A stretch of DNA of 64,000 nucleotides from Vreelandella olivaria (GTDB taxonomy: Bacteria > Pseudomonadota > Gammaproteobacteria > Pseudomonadales > Halomonadaceae), in assembly GCF_023507745.1 (NCBI RefSeq), contig NZ_JALPZO010000144.1, positions 1-64,000 of the forward strand. The letters are read 5' to 3'. The position numbers were made by a program, and so were the translations under genes. Within the stretch, counting starts at the first letter, position 1. Each line of letters begins with the position of its first letter. Shown piece by piece: positions 52,761 to 63,199 of the stretch. Below the pieces are notes generated by a model that made no database searches, was not told the DNA's origin, and was given only the letters and a program-made list of their open reading frames with translations.

Positions 52761-54425
52761 TCAGTGCAATGAATTTTCTTCCAGAATCCAGCCAGCCGCC
52801 TTTTCGGCGATCATTAATGTAGGAGAATTGGTGTTTCCACTGGTAATCGTCGGCATCACGCCCGCATCCGCCACACGCAGCCCCCTCACGCCACGTACCC
52901 GCAGTTTTGCATCCACCACCGCCATGGGATCGTCTACTTTGCCCATCCGCGTGGTCCCGACCGGATGAAATATCGTGGTGCCAATATCTCCCGCCAGTAG
53001 CGCCAGTTCTTCGTCCGTTTGATATTCAATCCCAGGTTTCACTTCTTCCGGCGCATATTTGGCAAACGCGGGCTGCCCAGCGATACGCCGCGTGACCCTG
53101 AGCGAATCGGCAGCTACCTTGCGGTCTTCCGGCGTACTCAGGTAGTTGGGAGAAATTGACGGCGCCTGACGCGGGTCACGGCTTTTCAGGCGCACGGTGC
53201 CTCGGCTGGTGGGGTTTAGATTACACACACTGGCGGTAATGGCCGGGTATGGGTGCAGCGGCTGACCAAAGGCTTCAAGGCTTAATGGCTGCACGTGGTA
53301 CTGAATATTCGGATGCGGGTACTCATCAGCGCTGCGCGTAAAGGCGCCCAACTGGGAGGGCGCCATGCTCATCGGCCCTGTTCGGCGAGTCAGGTACTCC
53401 CAGCCGATACCCACTTTACCCATCAGGGTACTGGCCATGGCATTAAGGGTTTTGGCATTGCTGACACGATACACTGAGCGGATCTGGAGGTGATCCTGCA
53501 GGTTCTCGCCCACCCCCGGCAGATCGTGGATGACCTCTATTTCATGCTCACGCAAGTGCTCAGCAGGCCCTATACCCGAGAGCAGCAGCAGGTGAGGTGT
53601 GCCGATTGCCCCTGCACATAGTACGACTTCTTTCAGCGCCTTCGCTTTAATGACCTTGCCACCACGCACGACCTCCACTCCGCCACAGCGCAACACCCCA
53701 TTCTCGTCTTCAATATGGAGTCGGTTAACCTGAGTGGAGTGCCATAGTGTTAGATTATCGCGTTTAAGGGCGCTGCGTAGAAACGCTTTGGCCGTATTCC
53801 AGCGCCAGCCATTCCGTTGGTTGACTTCAAAGTAGGCAACGCCTTCGTTACTCCCTCGATTGAAGTCCTGTGTACGGGGGATACCAGCCTGTACGGCAGC
53901 TTCGGCGAAGTCATCCAGCACCTGCCATCTCAAACGCTGCTTTTCCACCCTCCACTCGCCACCATGGCCATGAAACTCACGATGAGTGGCATCCTCATCC
54001 CCACCGTTATCCAGCCGGTAGTGGTTTTCATGCTTGATAAAGTCCGGCAGACAGTTCTCCCAGCACCACTCATCGCTGCCGACCACATTGGCCCAATAAT
54101 CGTAGTCCCGTGACTGACCACGCATGTAGATCATGCCATTGATGCTGGAGCATCCCCCTAATGTTTTACCACGGGGATAGATAAGCGAGCGGCCGTTAAG
54201 CCCAGGGTCCGGTTCGGTACGAAACAGCCAGTCGGTACGCGGGTTATTGATGCAGTACAGGTATCCCACAGGAATATGTATCCAGTGGTAATTGTCCCGG
54301 CCACCCGCCTCAATCAACAGCACCTTATTATTTGGGTTGGCACTGAGCCGATTGGCCATCAGGCACCCGGCGGTGCCTGCGCCGACAACAATATAGTCAA
54401 CGTTATTATTGGTTAGTTCTGGCAT
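52761..54425 (-). CDS. GMC-family FAD alcohol dehydrogenase (choline-dehydrogenase-like)
   Basis: The 554-residue protein has the FAD dinucleotide motif VVGAGTAG (13-20), the GMC signature blocks PRGKTLGGCSSINGMIYMRG and GAIGTPHLLLLSGIGP, and the active-site His487 (HPVGTTRMG) and Asn531 (GNTNSPT). GMC enzymes oxidise alcohols to aldehydes. BetA itself cannot be excluded, but the partner is a methylmalonate-semialdehyde dehydrogenase, not betB, and there is no betI, so a different alcohol is likely. It lies 26 bases after mmsA in the same direction. Confidence 0.85.
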   Translation of the reverse strand: MPELTNNNVDYIVVGAGTAGCLMANRLSANPNNKVLLIEAGGRDNYHWIHIPVGYLYCINNPRTDWLFRTEPDPGLNGRSLIYPRGKTLGGCSSINGMIYMRGQSRDYDYWANVVGSDEWCWENCLPDFIKHENHYRLDNGGDEDATHREFHGHGGEWRVEKQRLRWQVLDDFAEAAVQAGIPRTQDFNRGSNEGVAYFEVNQRNGWRWNTAKAFLRSALKRDNLTLWHSTQVNRLHIEDENGVLRCGGVEVVRGGKVIKAKALKEVVLCAGAIGTPHLLLLSGIGPAEHLREHEIEVIHDLPGVGENLQDHLQIRSVYRVSNAKTLNAMASTLMGKVGIGWEYLTRRTGPMSMAPSQLGAFTRSADEYPHPNIQYHVQPLSLEAFGQPLHPYPAITASVCNLNPTSRGTVRLKSRDPRQAPSISPNYLSTPEDRKVAADSLRVTRRIAGQPAFAKYAPEEVKPGIEYQTDEELALLAGDIGTTIFHPVGTTRMGKVDDPMAVVDAKLRVRGVRGLRVADAGVMPTITSGNTNSPTLMIAEKAAGWILEENSLH

Positions 54426-54451
54426 GGATAAGCTCTCGCAACGTATTGGCG

Positions 54452-55963
54452 TTACTTCGCGGTGGGCATGACAAATTCAGCGCCAGCATCAATGGAGTCT
54501 GACCAGCGCTGCATAATGGATTTCTGCTTGGTATAGAAACGCACGCCCTCTTCTCCATAGGCATGGGTGTCGCCAAACAGCGAACGCTTCCAGCCCCCGA
54601 AGCCGTGCCATGCCATGGGTACCGGAATAGGTACATTGATCCCCACCATACCCACCTGAATGCGGCGCCCAAACTCCCTGGCAACACTGCCACTCTCGGT
54701 AAAGCAGCTGACTCCATTACCAAACTCATGGTCGTTGATCAGTTGAATGGCAGTCGCGATATCAGGCACGCGCACGCAGACCAGCACCGGACCGAAAATC
54801 TCTTCTTTATAGATAGTCATCTCCGGCGTGACATGATCAAACAGCGTACCGCCCATCCAGAAGCCCTCATGGCAACCAGCACCGGCTTGGCTAACATCGA
54901 ACTCACGCCCATCCACTATCAGTTGAGCACCTTCTGCCACTCCCTTCTCGATGTAGCCGGTAATCCGCTGGTGTGCCTGCCGGGTAACGATCGGCCCCAT
55001 TTCAGCATCCAACTGCATACCGTCTTTTACTTTTAGCGCTGCGGCCCGCTCAGCCAGCATGGGCACGACTTTATCGGCCACCTCACCCACCAGCACTGCC
55101 ACACTGATCGCCATGCACCGCTCGCCTGCCGAACCATAAGCAGCCCCAATCAGAGCATCCACCGCCTTATCCAGGTGGGCATCGGGCATCACTACCATAT
55201 GGTTTTTCGCTCCGCCTAATGCCTGTACGCGCTTACCATGCCTGGCACCGCGTTCATAAATCAGGTTGGCGATGGGCGTGGAGCCCACAAAGGACAACGC
55301 TTTAACGTCCGGGTGGTCTATCAAGGCTTCAACTGACGCCTTGTCCCCCTGAACCACATTAAACACCCCATCCGGCAGGCCTGCCTGCTGCAAAAGATCA
55401 GCGATCATCAACGAGGCGCTGGGGTCCAGTGGACTGGGTTTCAGAATAAAGGTGTTACCAGCGGCTATAGCAATCGGGAACATCCACATGGGCACCATAG
55501 CCGGGAAGTTAAACGGCGTAATACCCGCTACAACACCGAGAGGTTGACGAACTGTCCAGTTATCAATACCGGTGCTCACCTGCTCGGTGTAGTCACCCTT
55601 GAGCAGTTGGGGGATGCCACAGGCAAATTCCACAATATCGATTCCTCTGGCCACCTCACCCTGGGCATCGGTAAAGACCTTGCCATGCTCTTTGGTAATC
55701 GCCTCCGCCAGCGCATCCTTATTGGCATTGAGCAGCTCTAAAAACCTGAACATCACCCTGGCACGACGAATAGGTGGTGTATCGGCCCAGCTGGGAAAGG
55801 CTGCTTGGGCAGCCTCTACAGCGGCCTCAACATCTACCTGGGCAGCAAGGGCCACCTGTCCCGTGACCCGGCCTGTGGCAGGGTTAAATACCTCTTGAGT
55901 AAGGCCAGAGCGGCCTTCATTGAGCTGTCCATTAATAAAGTGATTAATCGCTGTTGTTGTCAT
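54452..55963 (-). CDS. mmsA: CoA-acylating methylmalonate-semialdehyde dehydrogenase
   Basis: I choose the ATG at 55963 ([20 protein letters not shown]), preceded by AAGG, giving 503 residues; the 24-residue hydrophobic extension to 56035 is not typical. The MmsA hallmarks are present: [21 protein letters not shown], the catalytic cysteine in [14 protein letters not shown] and [20 protein letters not shown] at the C-terminus. It turns methylmalonate or malonate semialdehyde into propionyl- or acetyl-CoA, in valine, inositol or beta-alanine breakdown. It heads a two-gene operon with the GMC enzyme and is divergent from a LysR gene. Confidence 0.92.
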   Translation of the reverse strand: MTTTAINHFINGQLNEGRSGLTQEVFNPATGRVTGQVALAAQVDVEAAVEAAQAAFPSWADTPPIRRARVMFRFLELLNANKDALAEAITKEHGKVFTDAQGEVARGIDIVEFACGIPQLLKGDYTEQVSTGIDNWTVRQPLGVVAGITPFNFPAMVPMWMFPIAIAAGNTFILKPSPLDPSASLMIADLLQQAGLPDGVFNVVQGDKASVEALIDHPDVKALSFVGSTPIANLIYERGARHGKRVQALGGAKNHMVVMPDAHLDKAVDALIGAAYGSAGERCMAISVAVLVGEVADKVVPMLAERAAALKVKDGMQLDAEMGPIVTRQAHQRITGYIEKGVAEGAQLIVDGREFDVSQAGAGCHEGFWMGGTLFDHVTPEMTIYKEEIFGPVLVCVRVPDIATAIQLINDHEFGNGVSCFTESGSVAREFGRRIQVGMVGINVPIPVPMAWHGFGGWKRSLFGDTHAYGEEGVRFYTKQKSIMQRWSDSIDAGAEFVMPTAK

Positions 55964-56126
55964 CGTGGCTACCTTTATAAGAAGAACTAAAACAAGCACC
56001 TGAATAAGGGATGCTGTGATTGCTACTGTAGCCACATCCTAGCCCGCACTACGCGCCAAGCAATTGAGTAATTTTTAACCTGGATATAAGCTTTGCTAAT
56101 AACACAATCACAATAGGTCTTCTCTC

Positions 56127-57029
56127 ATGCAGGAGTACGCAGCGCTGCGGGCGTTTGTTGCGGTAGCACGCACAGGCAGCGTCTCACGGGCAGCCGAGCA
56201 GCTACACCTTACTCAACCTGCCATTAGTCTAAAGTTGAAGCAGTTGCAGCAACATTTGGGGTTAACCCTATTCAGCCGACGCCCACAGGGGCTGACGCTG
56301 ACCGCCGATGGCTATGCACTACTACCCGCCGCGGAAACAGCGCTGGCCAGCGCCCAGGCGTTTGAGCAGAGCGCCAGCGCTTTACACAATACGCTGCGCG
56401 GCAAACTGAAGATCGGCACCATTGTTGATCCCGAATTTATTCGCCTGGGAGATTTTCTAAGCCGTTTGATGGCGCGTGCACCCCAACTTGAGACAGAGCT
56501 ACACCACGGCATGAGCGGCAACGTACTGGCCAACGTGGAACAAGGCGAATTGGATGTGGGCTTTTTTCTTGCTCCACCCGGTGAAGGCACGGGAAGCAAT
56601 GCCCTTGCCTGGCGTGAACTCACTCACTTCCACTACCACGTGGTCGCTCCAGCTGGCTGGGAGCCCAAATTAATGGATACGCGCTGGGAGGTATTAGCAA
56701 GCCTTCCCTGGATTGTGACCCCTCCGGTCTCAGCCCATCACCGGTTGCTGGAGCGTGTGTTGGCGCCCAGCGGCGTAGCCCCCAACCGGGTTGCCCAGGT
56801 GGACCAGGAAGCATGTATGCTGGATCTGGTGCGCGCAGGGGTTGGGCTGAGTCTGGCGCGCGATGCATTGGCAATGGCCGAACGCCAGGAGAGCGGATTG
56901 GCGGTGGCTGAAAACATTCGCCTGCCCTGCGCCCTCAGCCTTATATGGCGCAGCGACCGCGCCACCGAGCCCACCATCCTGGCAGCGCTGGATACTCTGG
57001 ATACCGTATGGCCCCATCGGCTGAGCTAA
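56127..57029 (+). CDS. LysR family transcriptional regulator
   Basis: The 300-residue protein has the LysR winged helix (residues about 4-62, LRAFVAVARTGSVSRAAEQLHLTQPAISLKLKQLQQHLG) and an effector domain from about residue 90. It is divergent from mmsA and 163 bases away, so it probably controls the mmsA-GMC pair. Its binding site was not identified. Confidence 0.88.
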   Translation: MQEYAALRAFVAVARTGSVSRAAEQLHLTQPAISLKLKQLQQHLGLTLFSRRPQGLTLTADGYALLPAAETALASAQAFEQSASALHNTLRGKLKIGTIVDPEFIRLGDFLSRLMARAPQLETELHHGMSGNVLANVEQGELDVGFFLAPPGEGTGSNALAWRELTHFHYHVVAPAGWEPKLMDTRWEVLASLPWIVTPPVSAHHRLLERVLAPSGVAPNRVAQVDQEACMLDLVRAGVGLSLARDALAMAERQESGLAVAENIRLPCALSLIWRSDRATEPTILAALDTLDTVWPHRLS

Positions 57030-57270
57030 ACCCATCACCAGCAACGCCCACTTTAATAATATGCAGAGTCAGGTTGTGCGGAACGATTTTAACGTGGGCT
57101 TGCCCCATGTAGGGCACCAGCTGTTTTAAGCGCTGACAACTAATTTGGGTAAAACAGTAATTCTCAACTAAAGTGATTAGGCAGAAAAAATAGACCAGTC
57201 GGCTAAAGGACTGGTTATTGGCAGGGAACGTAAGATATTACGCATCGTTGATCTAAAGATAGGAGATCTT

Positions 57271-58653
57271 ATGAGCAACAGCATCACGACAGTGAACCCG
57301 ACCACCGGCGAAACGCTACAAACCTATACGCGGATGGATTCCAGTCAGGCGAAGCAGGTTGTCGAGGCAAGTCATCAAGCGTTTCTTGATTGGCGTCTTA
57401 AGCCACTGGAGCAGCGTGCCCACGTGGTAAGAGCTATTGGTGAAGCGCTTAGTACAAATAAAGAAGCGCTTGCCGACCTGATAGTCAAAGAGATGGGCAA
57501 GCCCCCCGTGCAGGCTCGCCAGGAAATTGATCTTTGCGTTGGTATTTGTGACTACACCGCAGAACATGGCCCTCAAAAACTGGCTGATGAAGAGCGACAA
57601 CCAGGTAACGGCGAGCGTGGCTTTATCACGTACTCCCCTATGGGGGTGATTTATGGTATTCAGCCATGGAACTTCCCTGCCTATCAGGTAGTACGTTACT
57701 CCATCGCCAATATTATGGCTGGCAACAGTGTGCTGTTGAAGCATGCCGAAAATGTAACCGGCAGCGGTCTTCTACTAGAGAAGATTTACCGTGAAGCGGG
57801 CCTGCCAGAAAATGTGTTCCGTACGCTGGTCATTTCCCACGATGTTTCTGATGAAGTGATTGCCCATAAGGCGGTACGCGGCGTAACGCTCACCGGTAGC
57901 GATGGCGCTGGACGCAAAGTGGCAGCCAAAGCGGCTGAACACCTCAAGAAAACCGTGCTGGAGCTTGGCTCAAATGATGCCTATCTGGTCCTGGATGATG
58001 CGGACCTGGACGTGGCTGTCGACACCTGTGTGCAGGGCCGGATATTCAACGGTGGACAAACCTGTGTTGCGGCCAAACGTTTTGTGGTTACCGACGCCAA
58101 CTATGATGCCTTTAAAGAGCGCTTTGTAGAGAAGATGAAAGCATTGAAGGTAGGCGACCCCACCGCCAGCGACACCGACCTTGGCCCTATGGCACGTATT
58201 GACCTGCGCGATGACCTGCACGACCAGGTAGAAAAAAGCGTCAGCAAAGGTGCCACCATCCTGTGTGGAGGCAAAAAGCCCGAAGGTAAAGGCGCCTTTT
58301 ATCCGGTCACCGTGCTGGATAATGTGACGCCAGGCCAGCCCGCCTATGATGATGAGCTGTTTGGCCCGGTAGCCGCCTTGATTCGTGCCAAGGATGATGA
58401 AGATGCCATGCGTATCGCTAACGACAGCCGTTACGGCCTGGGTGGCGGCATTATCTCCCAGGATGTAAAACGCGCCACCGAGCTTGCCAGCAAATATTTT
58501 GATACCGGCATGGTGTTTATCAATGGCTTCGGCGTTGCCACACCGGAGATGCCCTTTGGCGGTGTCAAAGATTCCGGCTACGGGCGCGAGCATGGCGGTT
58601 TCGGCATGCACGAGTTCGTCAATGCCAAATCGGTGATTGTTGTTCAGGAGTAA
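57271..58653 (+). CDS. NAD(P)-dependent aldehyde dehydrogenase, GabD-like
   Basis: The 460-residue protein is close in length to the short GabD/YneI group. It has GVIYGIQPWNFPAYQVVRY, the base glutamate in LELGSNDAYLVLDDAD, the catalytic cysteine in FNGGQTCVAAKRF and PFGGVKDSGYGREHG near the end. Enzymes of this group oxidise succinate semialdehyde and related aldehydes. A GGAG site precedes the ATG (AGGAGATCTT). It is a single gene between two units, followed by a strong terminator; no gabT is next to it. Confidence 0.88.
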   Translation: MSNSITTVNPTTGETLQTYTRMDSSQAKQVVEASHQAFLDWRLKPLEQRAHVVRAIGEALSTNKEALADLIVKEMGKPPVQARQEIDLCVGICDYTAEHGPQKLADEERQPGNGERGFITYSPMGVIYGIQPWNFPAYQVVRYSIANIMAGNSVLLKHAENVTGSGLLLEKIYREAGLPENVFRTLVISHDVSDEVIAHKAVRGVTLTGSDGAGRKVAAKAAEHLKKTVLELGSNDAYLVLDDADLDVAVDTCVQGRIFNGGQTCVAAKRFVVTDANYDAFKERFVEKMKALKVGDPTASDTDLGPMARIDLRDDLHDQVEKSVSKGATILCGGKKPEGKGAFYPVTVLDNVTPGQPAYDDELFGPVAALIRAKDDEDAMRIANDSRYGLGGGIISQDVKRATELASKYFDTGMVFINGFGVATPEMPFGGVKDSGYGREHGGFGMHEFVNAKSVIVVQE

Positions 58654-58680
58654 GGCAGCCCATCGCGCTGGTAGTTAGTA

Positions 58681-58714
58681 AAGCGCCACAAGCATTGCTT
58701 GTGGCGCTTTTTTA
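58681..58714 (+). terminator. Strong terminator after the aldehyde dehydrogenase gene
   Basis: A perfect 13-bp stem AAGCGCCACAAGC/GCTTGTGGCGCTT with an ATT loop is followed by TTTTTAT. It lies between convergent genes; the opposite strand also has a short T run, so it may serve pgpA too. Confidence 0.9.
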
Positions 58715-58729
58715 TAACCATGAATGAGG

Positions 58730-59203
58730 TCAAACGGATGCTCGACGGCTCCAGAGGTTGATAACCACCACGATAACCAGCCAGGTCACCAGCGCAGCAA
58801 CGACATCATCCAACACGATGCCCAGCCCACCGGGCACCGACTCCACCCACGGAATAGGCGGTGGTTTTAAACTGTCAAATAACCGGTATACACCAAACGC
58901 CAATGCCATTACCAAGGGATGGCGGGCAGCCTTAAGGCCTATCACCGCCAGCGGAAATGCCACGTACTCATCCGCGACAATGCTGCCGTGATCAGCCCCT
59001 CCAAACTGCAACGAAGCGTAGTGGCAAACCGGCACGGCAACGATCAGCAGTACGGCCATTATCGCGCCCTGCTGACCTAACGGCCGACCCAGCAGCCACC
59101 ATGCCAGTGGTAAGCCCAATAACGAGCCAAAGGTGCCGGGTGCAACCGGCATTAGCCCCAAGCCAAAGCCAATTGCAACCCAGTAATTAACCGTCTCCAG
59201 CAT
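58730..59203 (-). CDS. pgpA: Phosphatidylglycerophosphatase A
   Basis: I choose the ATG at 59203 (MLETVNYWVAIGFG), preceded by AGGTGG, giving 157 residues; a TTG start at 59281 is possible. The PgpA motifs are seen: APGTFGSLLGLPLAWWLL, HGSIVADEYVAFPL and VYRLFDSLKPPPIPWVE with GGLGIVLDDVVAALV. It removes phosphate from phosphatidylglycerol phosphate at the inner membrane. The usual partner thiL is not adjacent, so this may be a second copy. Confidence 0.88.
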   Translation of the reverse strand: MLETVNYWVAIGFGLGLMPVAPGTFGSLLGLPLAWWLLGRPLGQQGAIMAVLLIVAVPVCHYASLQFGGADHGSIVADEYVAFPLAVIGLKAARHPLVMALAFGVYRLFDSLKPPPIPWVESVPGGLGIVLDDVVAALVTWLVIVVVINLWSRRASV

Positions 59204-59332
59204 TAACCCACCTGCTGCATCAGCGGGTGTATCATCTTGCTTGCGTTCATCCGTGTACTCCCTGGTAATAAATCGCGGCAAACACCGTCAGCAATAACGG
59301 TAATTGACATGATTGGGTACAGGCGCGGTCTG

Positions 59333-61942
59333 TCATAGCGATATAAACGCCCCTTTTACCGCTACCGAACTACCGTGACGACCGGTGTGCACCTCAATAC
59401 GGACAGGCATTTGCTCTTTGAGCTCGCTGACATGGGAAATGATCCCGATCATACGCCCACCCATTTGCAGTTCGCTCAGCATGGCGATGGCTTGCTCCAA
59501 CGCATCCTGATCCAGACTGCCAAAGCCTTCATCAATAAATAGCGTATCCAACTGAATACCGCCTGCGTAGGCTTGTACGACATCTGAAAGCCCCAGTGCC
59601 AGCGCCAGTGCTGCCATAAATGACTCGCCACCGGAAAGTGTGGCGACCGAACGGCTCTTGCCGGTGTAGGTATCCGCGACATCCAGTTCTAACCCGGAGG
59701 CTTTATTACCTTTTGAGGGATCCTCCCGGCGCACCAGTTGGTAGCGCCCCCGGCTCATGCGCACTAAACGTTCGGAGGCCTGAATCAATACGTCATCTAA
59801 CAGCACCCCCAGAACAAACCGCTGCAAACTAATCCGGTTGCCCGTTCGCCCATTAGCCACCTCGCTCAGCGTTCCCCATAGCTTGTACTGCTCCTCCAGG
59901 GCTGCCTCTACGGTACGTGCATCCACCAAGCGCTGTTGCGTTGTCTTTAGCTGCTCGAAACGCGCCGCAAGGCGCTGGTACGTATGGCGACTCTCCTCCT
60001 CTTGCGCCTTGGCTGCTTCCACCTGATTGTTTAGCCTGGCAACATCGGGGGACGTTTTACCCGCCAGCAATGGTTCGCTGGCTTCGAGCTGCCCTTCCAG
60101 CTTTGCGAGTTCCCGCTGAAAGTGCGCGACGAGTTCGCTTAGACGCTGCTGCTCTGGTGCGTCGAGGCGGGCAGCGGCAAACGCCTTCTCATCGCTAAAT
60201 GGGCTGATGTGTAGCGCTGCCTGCCACTCATTTTTAGCGGTTTCCAGGGCGCGCTCCGCATCTGCCTGGCGCTGAGTTGCCCCGGTTAGTGTGGTGTGCG
60301 CTTGGGTAAACGCCGTTTGGGCGGCCTGCGCCTGGGCCTGAGCGGTTTGCCACGCCTGCTCCCGGGTCTCTATCTCGCCTTTCACACTGGCAAGCGAGGC
60401 ATTAAGTTCTTCCAGCGATGTGGACGCGCCTAGCTGCTGTCTCAGTTGCAGACACTGCTCACCCAGGTGGTTTGCCTGCTGCGCCAGCCGCTGGGCGTTC
60501 TGCTGTGCATTCACCCACGTTTGGCGGGCGCGATCATGGGCATCCCGCGCTTGCTGCACTTCCTCTTGAGTGACCAATGCCTGGGTGGGCACTGCAGGGG
60601 ATGGGTGCTCGCTGCTGCCACATACCGGACAGGGATGGCCGCTCTCCAACCGCTGAGCGAGTAGGGCCGCCTGGCTTCGGTGCCAGCGCACTTCCTGCTC
60701 AATGGCGCGCTGTTCCCGCTGCATCGCGACTTGCTGCTGTTGTTCTACCGCGTCTAGCGCCTGGGCCACCTGCTGGGCAAGCGTGTGGTGCTGACTTGCC
60801 AACCTGGCAAGCTCCCGGCACCTGGCGGTGGAATGCTCCAGCGCATAGGCGTGACGCTGTAAAGTGGGTAGTTCAGCGTGCCGGACATTGGCCTCATCCA
60901 GCACTGACTGAGCCTGCTGATGAGCCACTTGCCGGGGTGCAATAGCCTGCTCAGCAACTCGGCGCTCGTGCTGGGCCGTACGGGCACTTTTCTGGGCGCT
61001 TTGCAGCGTATAGAACGGTGTTGCCAGAGGCTGGGTTTGTTCGTGCTGGCGAAGCCGCTCCTGAGCTTGATATACCGCTGACTGCTGCTCCAGCAGTGCG
61101 GCTTTTGCACTGACTAACGCGGCGTGCTGCTCAAACTGGCGAGCAAGCACTGCCCCCGCCTGGGCAGTGGCCACGGCCTGTTCCCGCTGTTCGCTAGCCG
61201 TGGCCAGGGCACGTTTGGCAGCTTGATAGTCGGGGGCTAACGCCGCCAGCGCGGTGTTCAGGGCAGCCTCACTCTCCACGTCACTGGCCGCCAGTATTCC
61301 CTGCACTCGCTGACGGTGGTCATTCACCTCGCGCACAATCTGTTTCGCCTGGTTGAGCAATTGCTCTTCAATACGCTGAAAAATTTGGGTTTGAAACAGC
61401 TGGGAAAAAATTTTCTCACGCTCTTTTGACTCAGCTAACAACAGTTCGCGAAACTTACCCTGGGGCAGCACCATTACCTGGCGAAATTGATTGGCATCCA
61501 GCCCGATCAGGGTTTGCAGTTCGGCAGTGGCATCGTTGACCTTGCGCGCCACCAGGCACTGTCCTTCCTCCCCTTCCGGGGTTAGCCGCCACACCTGTGC
61601 TTCAGCATTTTGGGTAGTCGTGCCTTCTCCCCGGGCTTTGGGACACTCCTGCTGGGGCACCCTACGCACACGGTAAACCACATCACGCAGGCGAAAATCG
61701 AGGATGACTTCGGTGAGCTGGCTCGCCTCTGACTGGTCGCAGCGCATTTGCCCGGCATCACGCTCGTTGCCTGTAGTCTGGCCGTAAAGGGCAAAACAGA
61801 TAGCATCTAAAATAGAACTTTTACCTGCACCGGTGGGGCCGTTGATCAAAAACAGCGGGCTTTTCCCTAAAGCGGTAAAATCAATCGTTTCGCGTCCGGA
61901 GAAGGGGCCAAAAGCCTGCATGGTCAAGATGAGCGGTGTCAT
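59333..61942 (-). CDS. sbcC: Exonuclease subunit SbcC
   Basis: The 869-residue SMC-like ATPase has Walker A GPTGAGKSSILDAICFALYG near residues 35-50, long coiled coils, a zinc hook CPVCGSSEHPSP near residue 437, and the signature plus Walker B in ATLSGGESFMAALALALGLSD and LDTLFIDEGFGSLD at the C-terminus. With SbcD it forms a nuclease that opens hairpins and protein-blocked ends. It is shorter than E. coli SbcC (about 1048 residues), so the coiled-coil arms are shorter. The start overlaps the sbcD stop by 4 bases. Confidence 0.93.
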   Translation of the reverse strand: MTPLILTMQAFGPFSGRETIDFTALGKSPLFLINGPTGAGKSSILDAICFALYGQTTGNERDAGQMRCDQSEASQLTEVILDFRLRDVVYRVRRVPQQECPKARGEGTTTQNAEAQVWRLTPEGEEGQCLVARKVNDATAELQTLIGLDANQFRQVMVLPQGKFRELLLAESKEREKIFSQLFQTQIFQRIEEQLLNQAKQIVREVNDHRQRVQGILAASDVESEAALNTALAALAPDYQAAKRALATASEQREQAVATAQAGAVLARQFEQHAALVSAKAALLEQQSAVYQAQERLRQHEQTQPLATPFYTLQSAQKSARTAQHERRVAEQAIAPRQVAHQQAQSVLDEANVRHAELPTLQRHAYALEHSTARCRELARLASQHHTLAQQVAQALDAVEQQQQVAMQREQRAIEQEVRWHRSQAALLAQRLESGHPCPVCGSSEHPSPAVPTQALVTQEEVQQARDAHDRARQTWVNAQQNAQRLAQQANHLGEQCLQLRQQLGASTSLEELNASLASVKGEIETREQAWQTAQAQAQAAQTAFTQAHTTLTGATQRQADAERALETAKNEWQAALHISPFSDEKAFAAARLDAPEQQRLSELVAHFQRELAKLEGQLEASEPLLAGKTSPDVARLNNQVEAAKAQEEESRHTYQRLAARFEQLKTTQQRLVDARTVEAALEEQYKLWGTLSEVANGRTGNRISLQRFVLGVLLDDVLIQASERLVRMSRGRYQLVRREDPSKGNKASGLELDVADTYTGKSRSVATLSGGESFMAALALALGLSDVVQAYAGGIQLDTLFIDEGFGSLDQDALEQAIAMLSELQMGGRMIGIISHVSELKEQMPVRIEVHTGRHGSSVAVKGAFISL

Positions 61943-63099
61943 AACTGGTCTTGGTCCCGACTTGGTTGATCACGGCTGAGGCAAGTTATCAGCTCACGCA
62001 TGGCCTGGATCTGCTCTTCGCTCATTTCCTCACCACTGGCCTGGGCATAAAAATCACTGAACATATCCAGGGCACTAAACTGTAGCCGTTCTCGATTGAG
62101 CCTCTGCTGACCGCGGGCTTCCAGCATGCCGGGCTTTTCCAGGTGCAGCACGTTGGAATACACCTCACGCAGTTTGCCCATTGGGTCAAGTATGGCGTGG
62201 CGATCAGTTAACCTCACCAACAGGTAGTCGTCCGCATTCGCGTCTATTCTGCCCTGGGTGATCAGTGCCTTCAGTTCCCCCTCTAACACCCGCACCTCAC
62301 GGCTGGGTAGCAAAGGAATTTGCTCGATATGGGTGACACCACGTTCGTCTATATCAACGAGCGTGACGCTTTTACGCTGGCTGGCTTCTGAAAAGCTGTA
62401 CTTGAGCAGTGAACCGCTGTAGCGAATATGCTGCCCCCCACGGTATTGCGGGCCATGCAGGTGACCAAGGGCGACATAATCGAAATGCTGCATTGGCTCC
62501 CAGGAGACACTTTCAACACCACCCAGGGTCAGCGGGCGCTCGGAATCCGAAGCGAGCCCCCCATCCACAAAACAGTGGCTCATCAACACCGTGGGGCGGC
62601 CAGCATGGCGCCGGGCAGTGATGCGCTCAACCAGATAGCGGTGAGCGCTATCAAAATCGCGCACGTCTACTGCAAACTGACTGCGAACGTGCTCAGGGTC
62701 GGCATAGGGAATGCCAAACACATCCAGCTCAACGCCGCCTATGGATAACGTGACAGCTTGGTCGCAGGCCGTCAGATCGGAAAGAATATGTAACCCCGCC
62801 TGGCGCAAATGGCGCGCGCCAAAACCCAGTCGTTCCGCACCATCATGGTTACCGGAAATCATGATCACCGGTAAGCCACGCTGTTCACACAGTTCGCCCA
62901 ATACCTCATCCAGTAATGTTACCGCAGCGGCAGAAGGCACCGAACGGTCGTAGATGTCGCCCGCAACCAGTACCGCATCAACGGCCTCGGTATCGATAAT
63001 CCTGATCAATTGATTAAGAGCATCGCGCTGGTCATCCAATAGCGACAGGTTATGAAACAGCCGCCCCAGATGCCAGTCGGCGGTATGCAATAAGCGCAT
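61939..63099 (-). CDS. sbcD: Exonuclease subunit SbcD
   Basis: The 386-residue metallophosphoesterase has all nuclease motifs: LHTADWHLGRLFH, VLVAGDIYDRSVPSA, VIMISGNHDGAERLG, LMSHCFVDGG and VALGHLHGPQ, holding the two-manganese site. It is the nuclease of SbcCD, working with SbcC on hairpins and stalled ends. It is the first gene of the sbcDC operon. The C-terminal part (about 260-386) binds SbcC. Confidence 0.94.
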   Translation of the reverse strand: MRLLHTADWHLGRLFHNLSLLDDQRDALNQLIRIIDTEAVDAVLVAGDIYDRSVPSAAAVTLLDEVLGELCEQRGLPVIMISGNHDGAERLGFGARHLRQAGLHILSDLTACDQAVTLSIGGVELDVFGIPYADPEHVRSQFAVDVRDFDSAHRYLVERITARRHAGRPTVLMSHCFVDGGLASDSERPLTLGGVESVSWEPMQHFDYVALGHLHGPQYRGGQHIRYSGSLLKYSFSEASQRKSVTLVDIDERGVTHIEQIPLLPSREVRVLEGELKALITQGRIDANADDYLLVRLTDRHAILDPMGKLREVYSNVLHLEKPGMLEARGQQRLNRERLQFSALDMFSDFYAQASGEEMSEEQIQAMRELITCLSRDQPSRDQDQL

Positions 63100-63146
63100 A
63101 ACAAGCTCGCAGCAGAATATGAAGCACCATCATAGCAAGCAGATGA

Positions 63147-63176
63147 GAGAAAAAACCCCCATCTTTCGATGAGGGC
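63147..63176 (-). terminator. Terminator of the DASS symporter gene
   Basis: On the minus strand a stem CCCTCATC/GATGGGGG (one G-T pair) with a GAAA loop is followed by a run of T. It lies 24 bases after the stop at 63200. Confidence 0.85.
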
Positions 63177-63199
63177 TGGTATAGCAGAGTTCGGTCTTA

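Noticed and set aside
52761..54425. Assignment as betA of a choline-to-betaine operon
   Set aside because: The neighbours are mmsA and a LysR gene, not betB and betI, so only the GMC family call is supported.
57970..58611. A 213-codon open frame antisense to the GabD-like dehydrogenase
   Set aside because: It is a shadow of a strongly conserved gene, without a ribosome binding site or domain.
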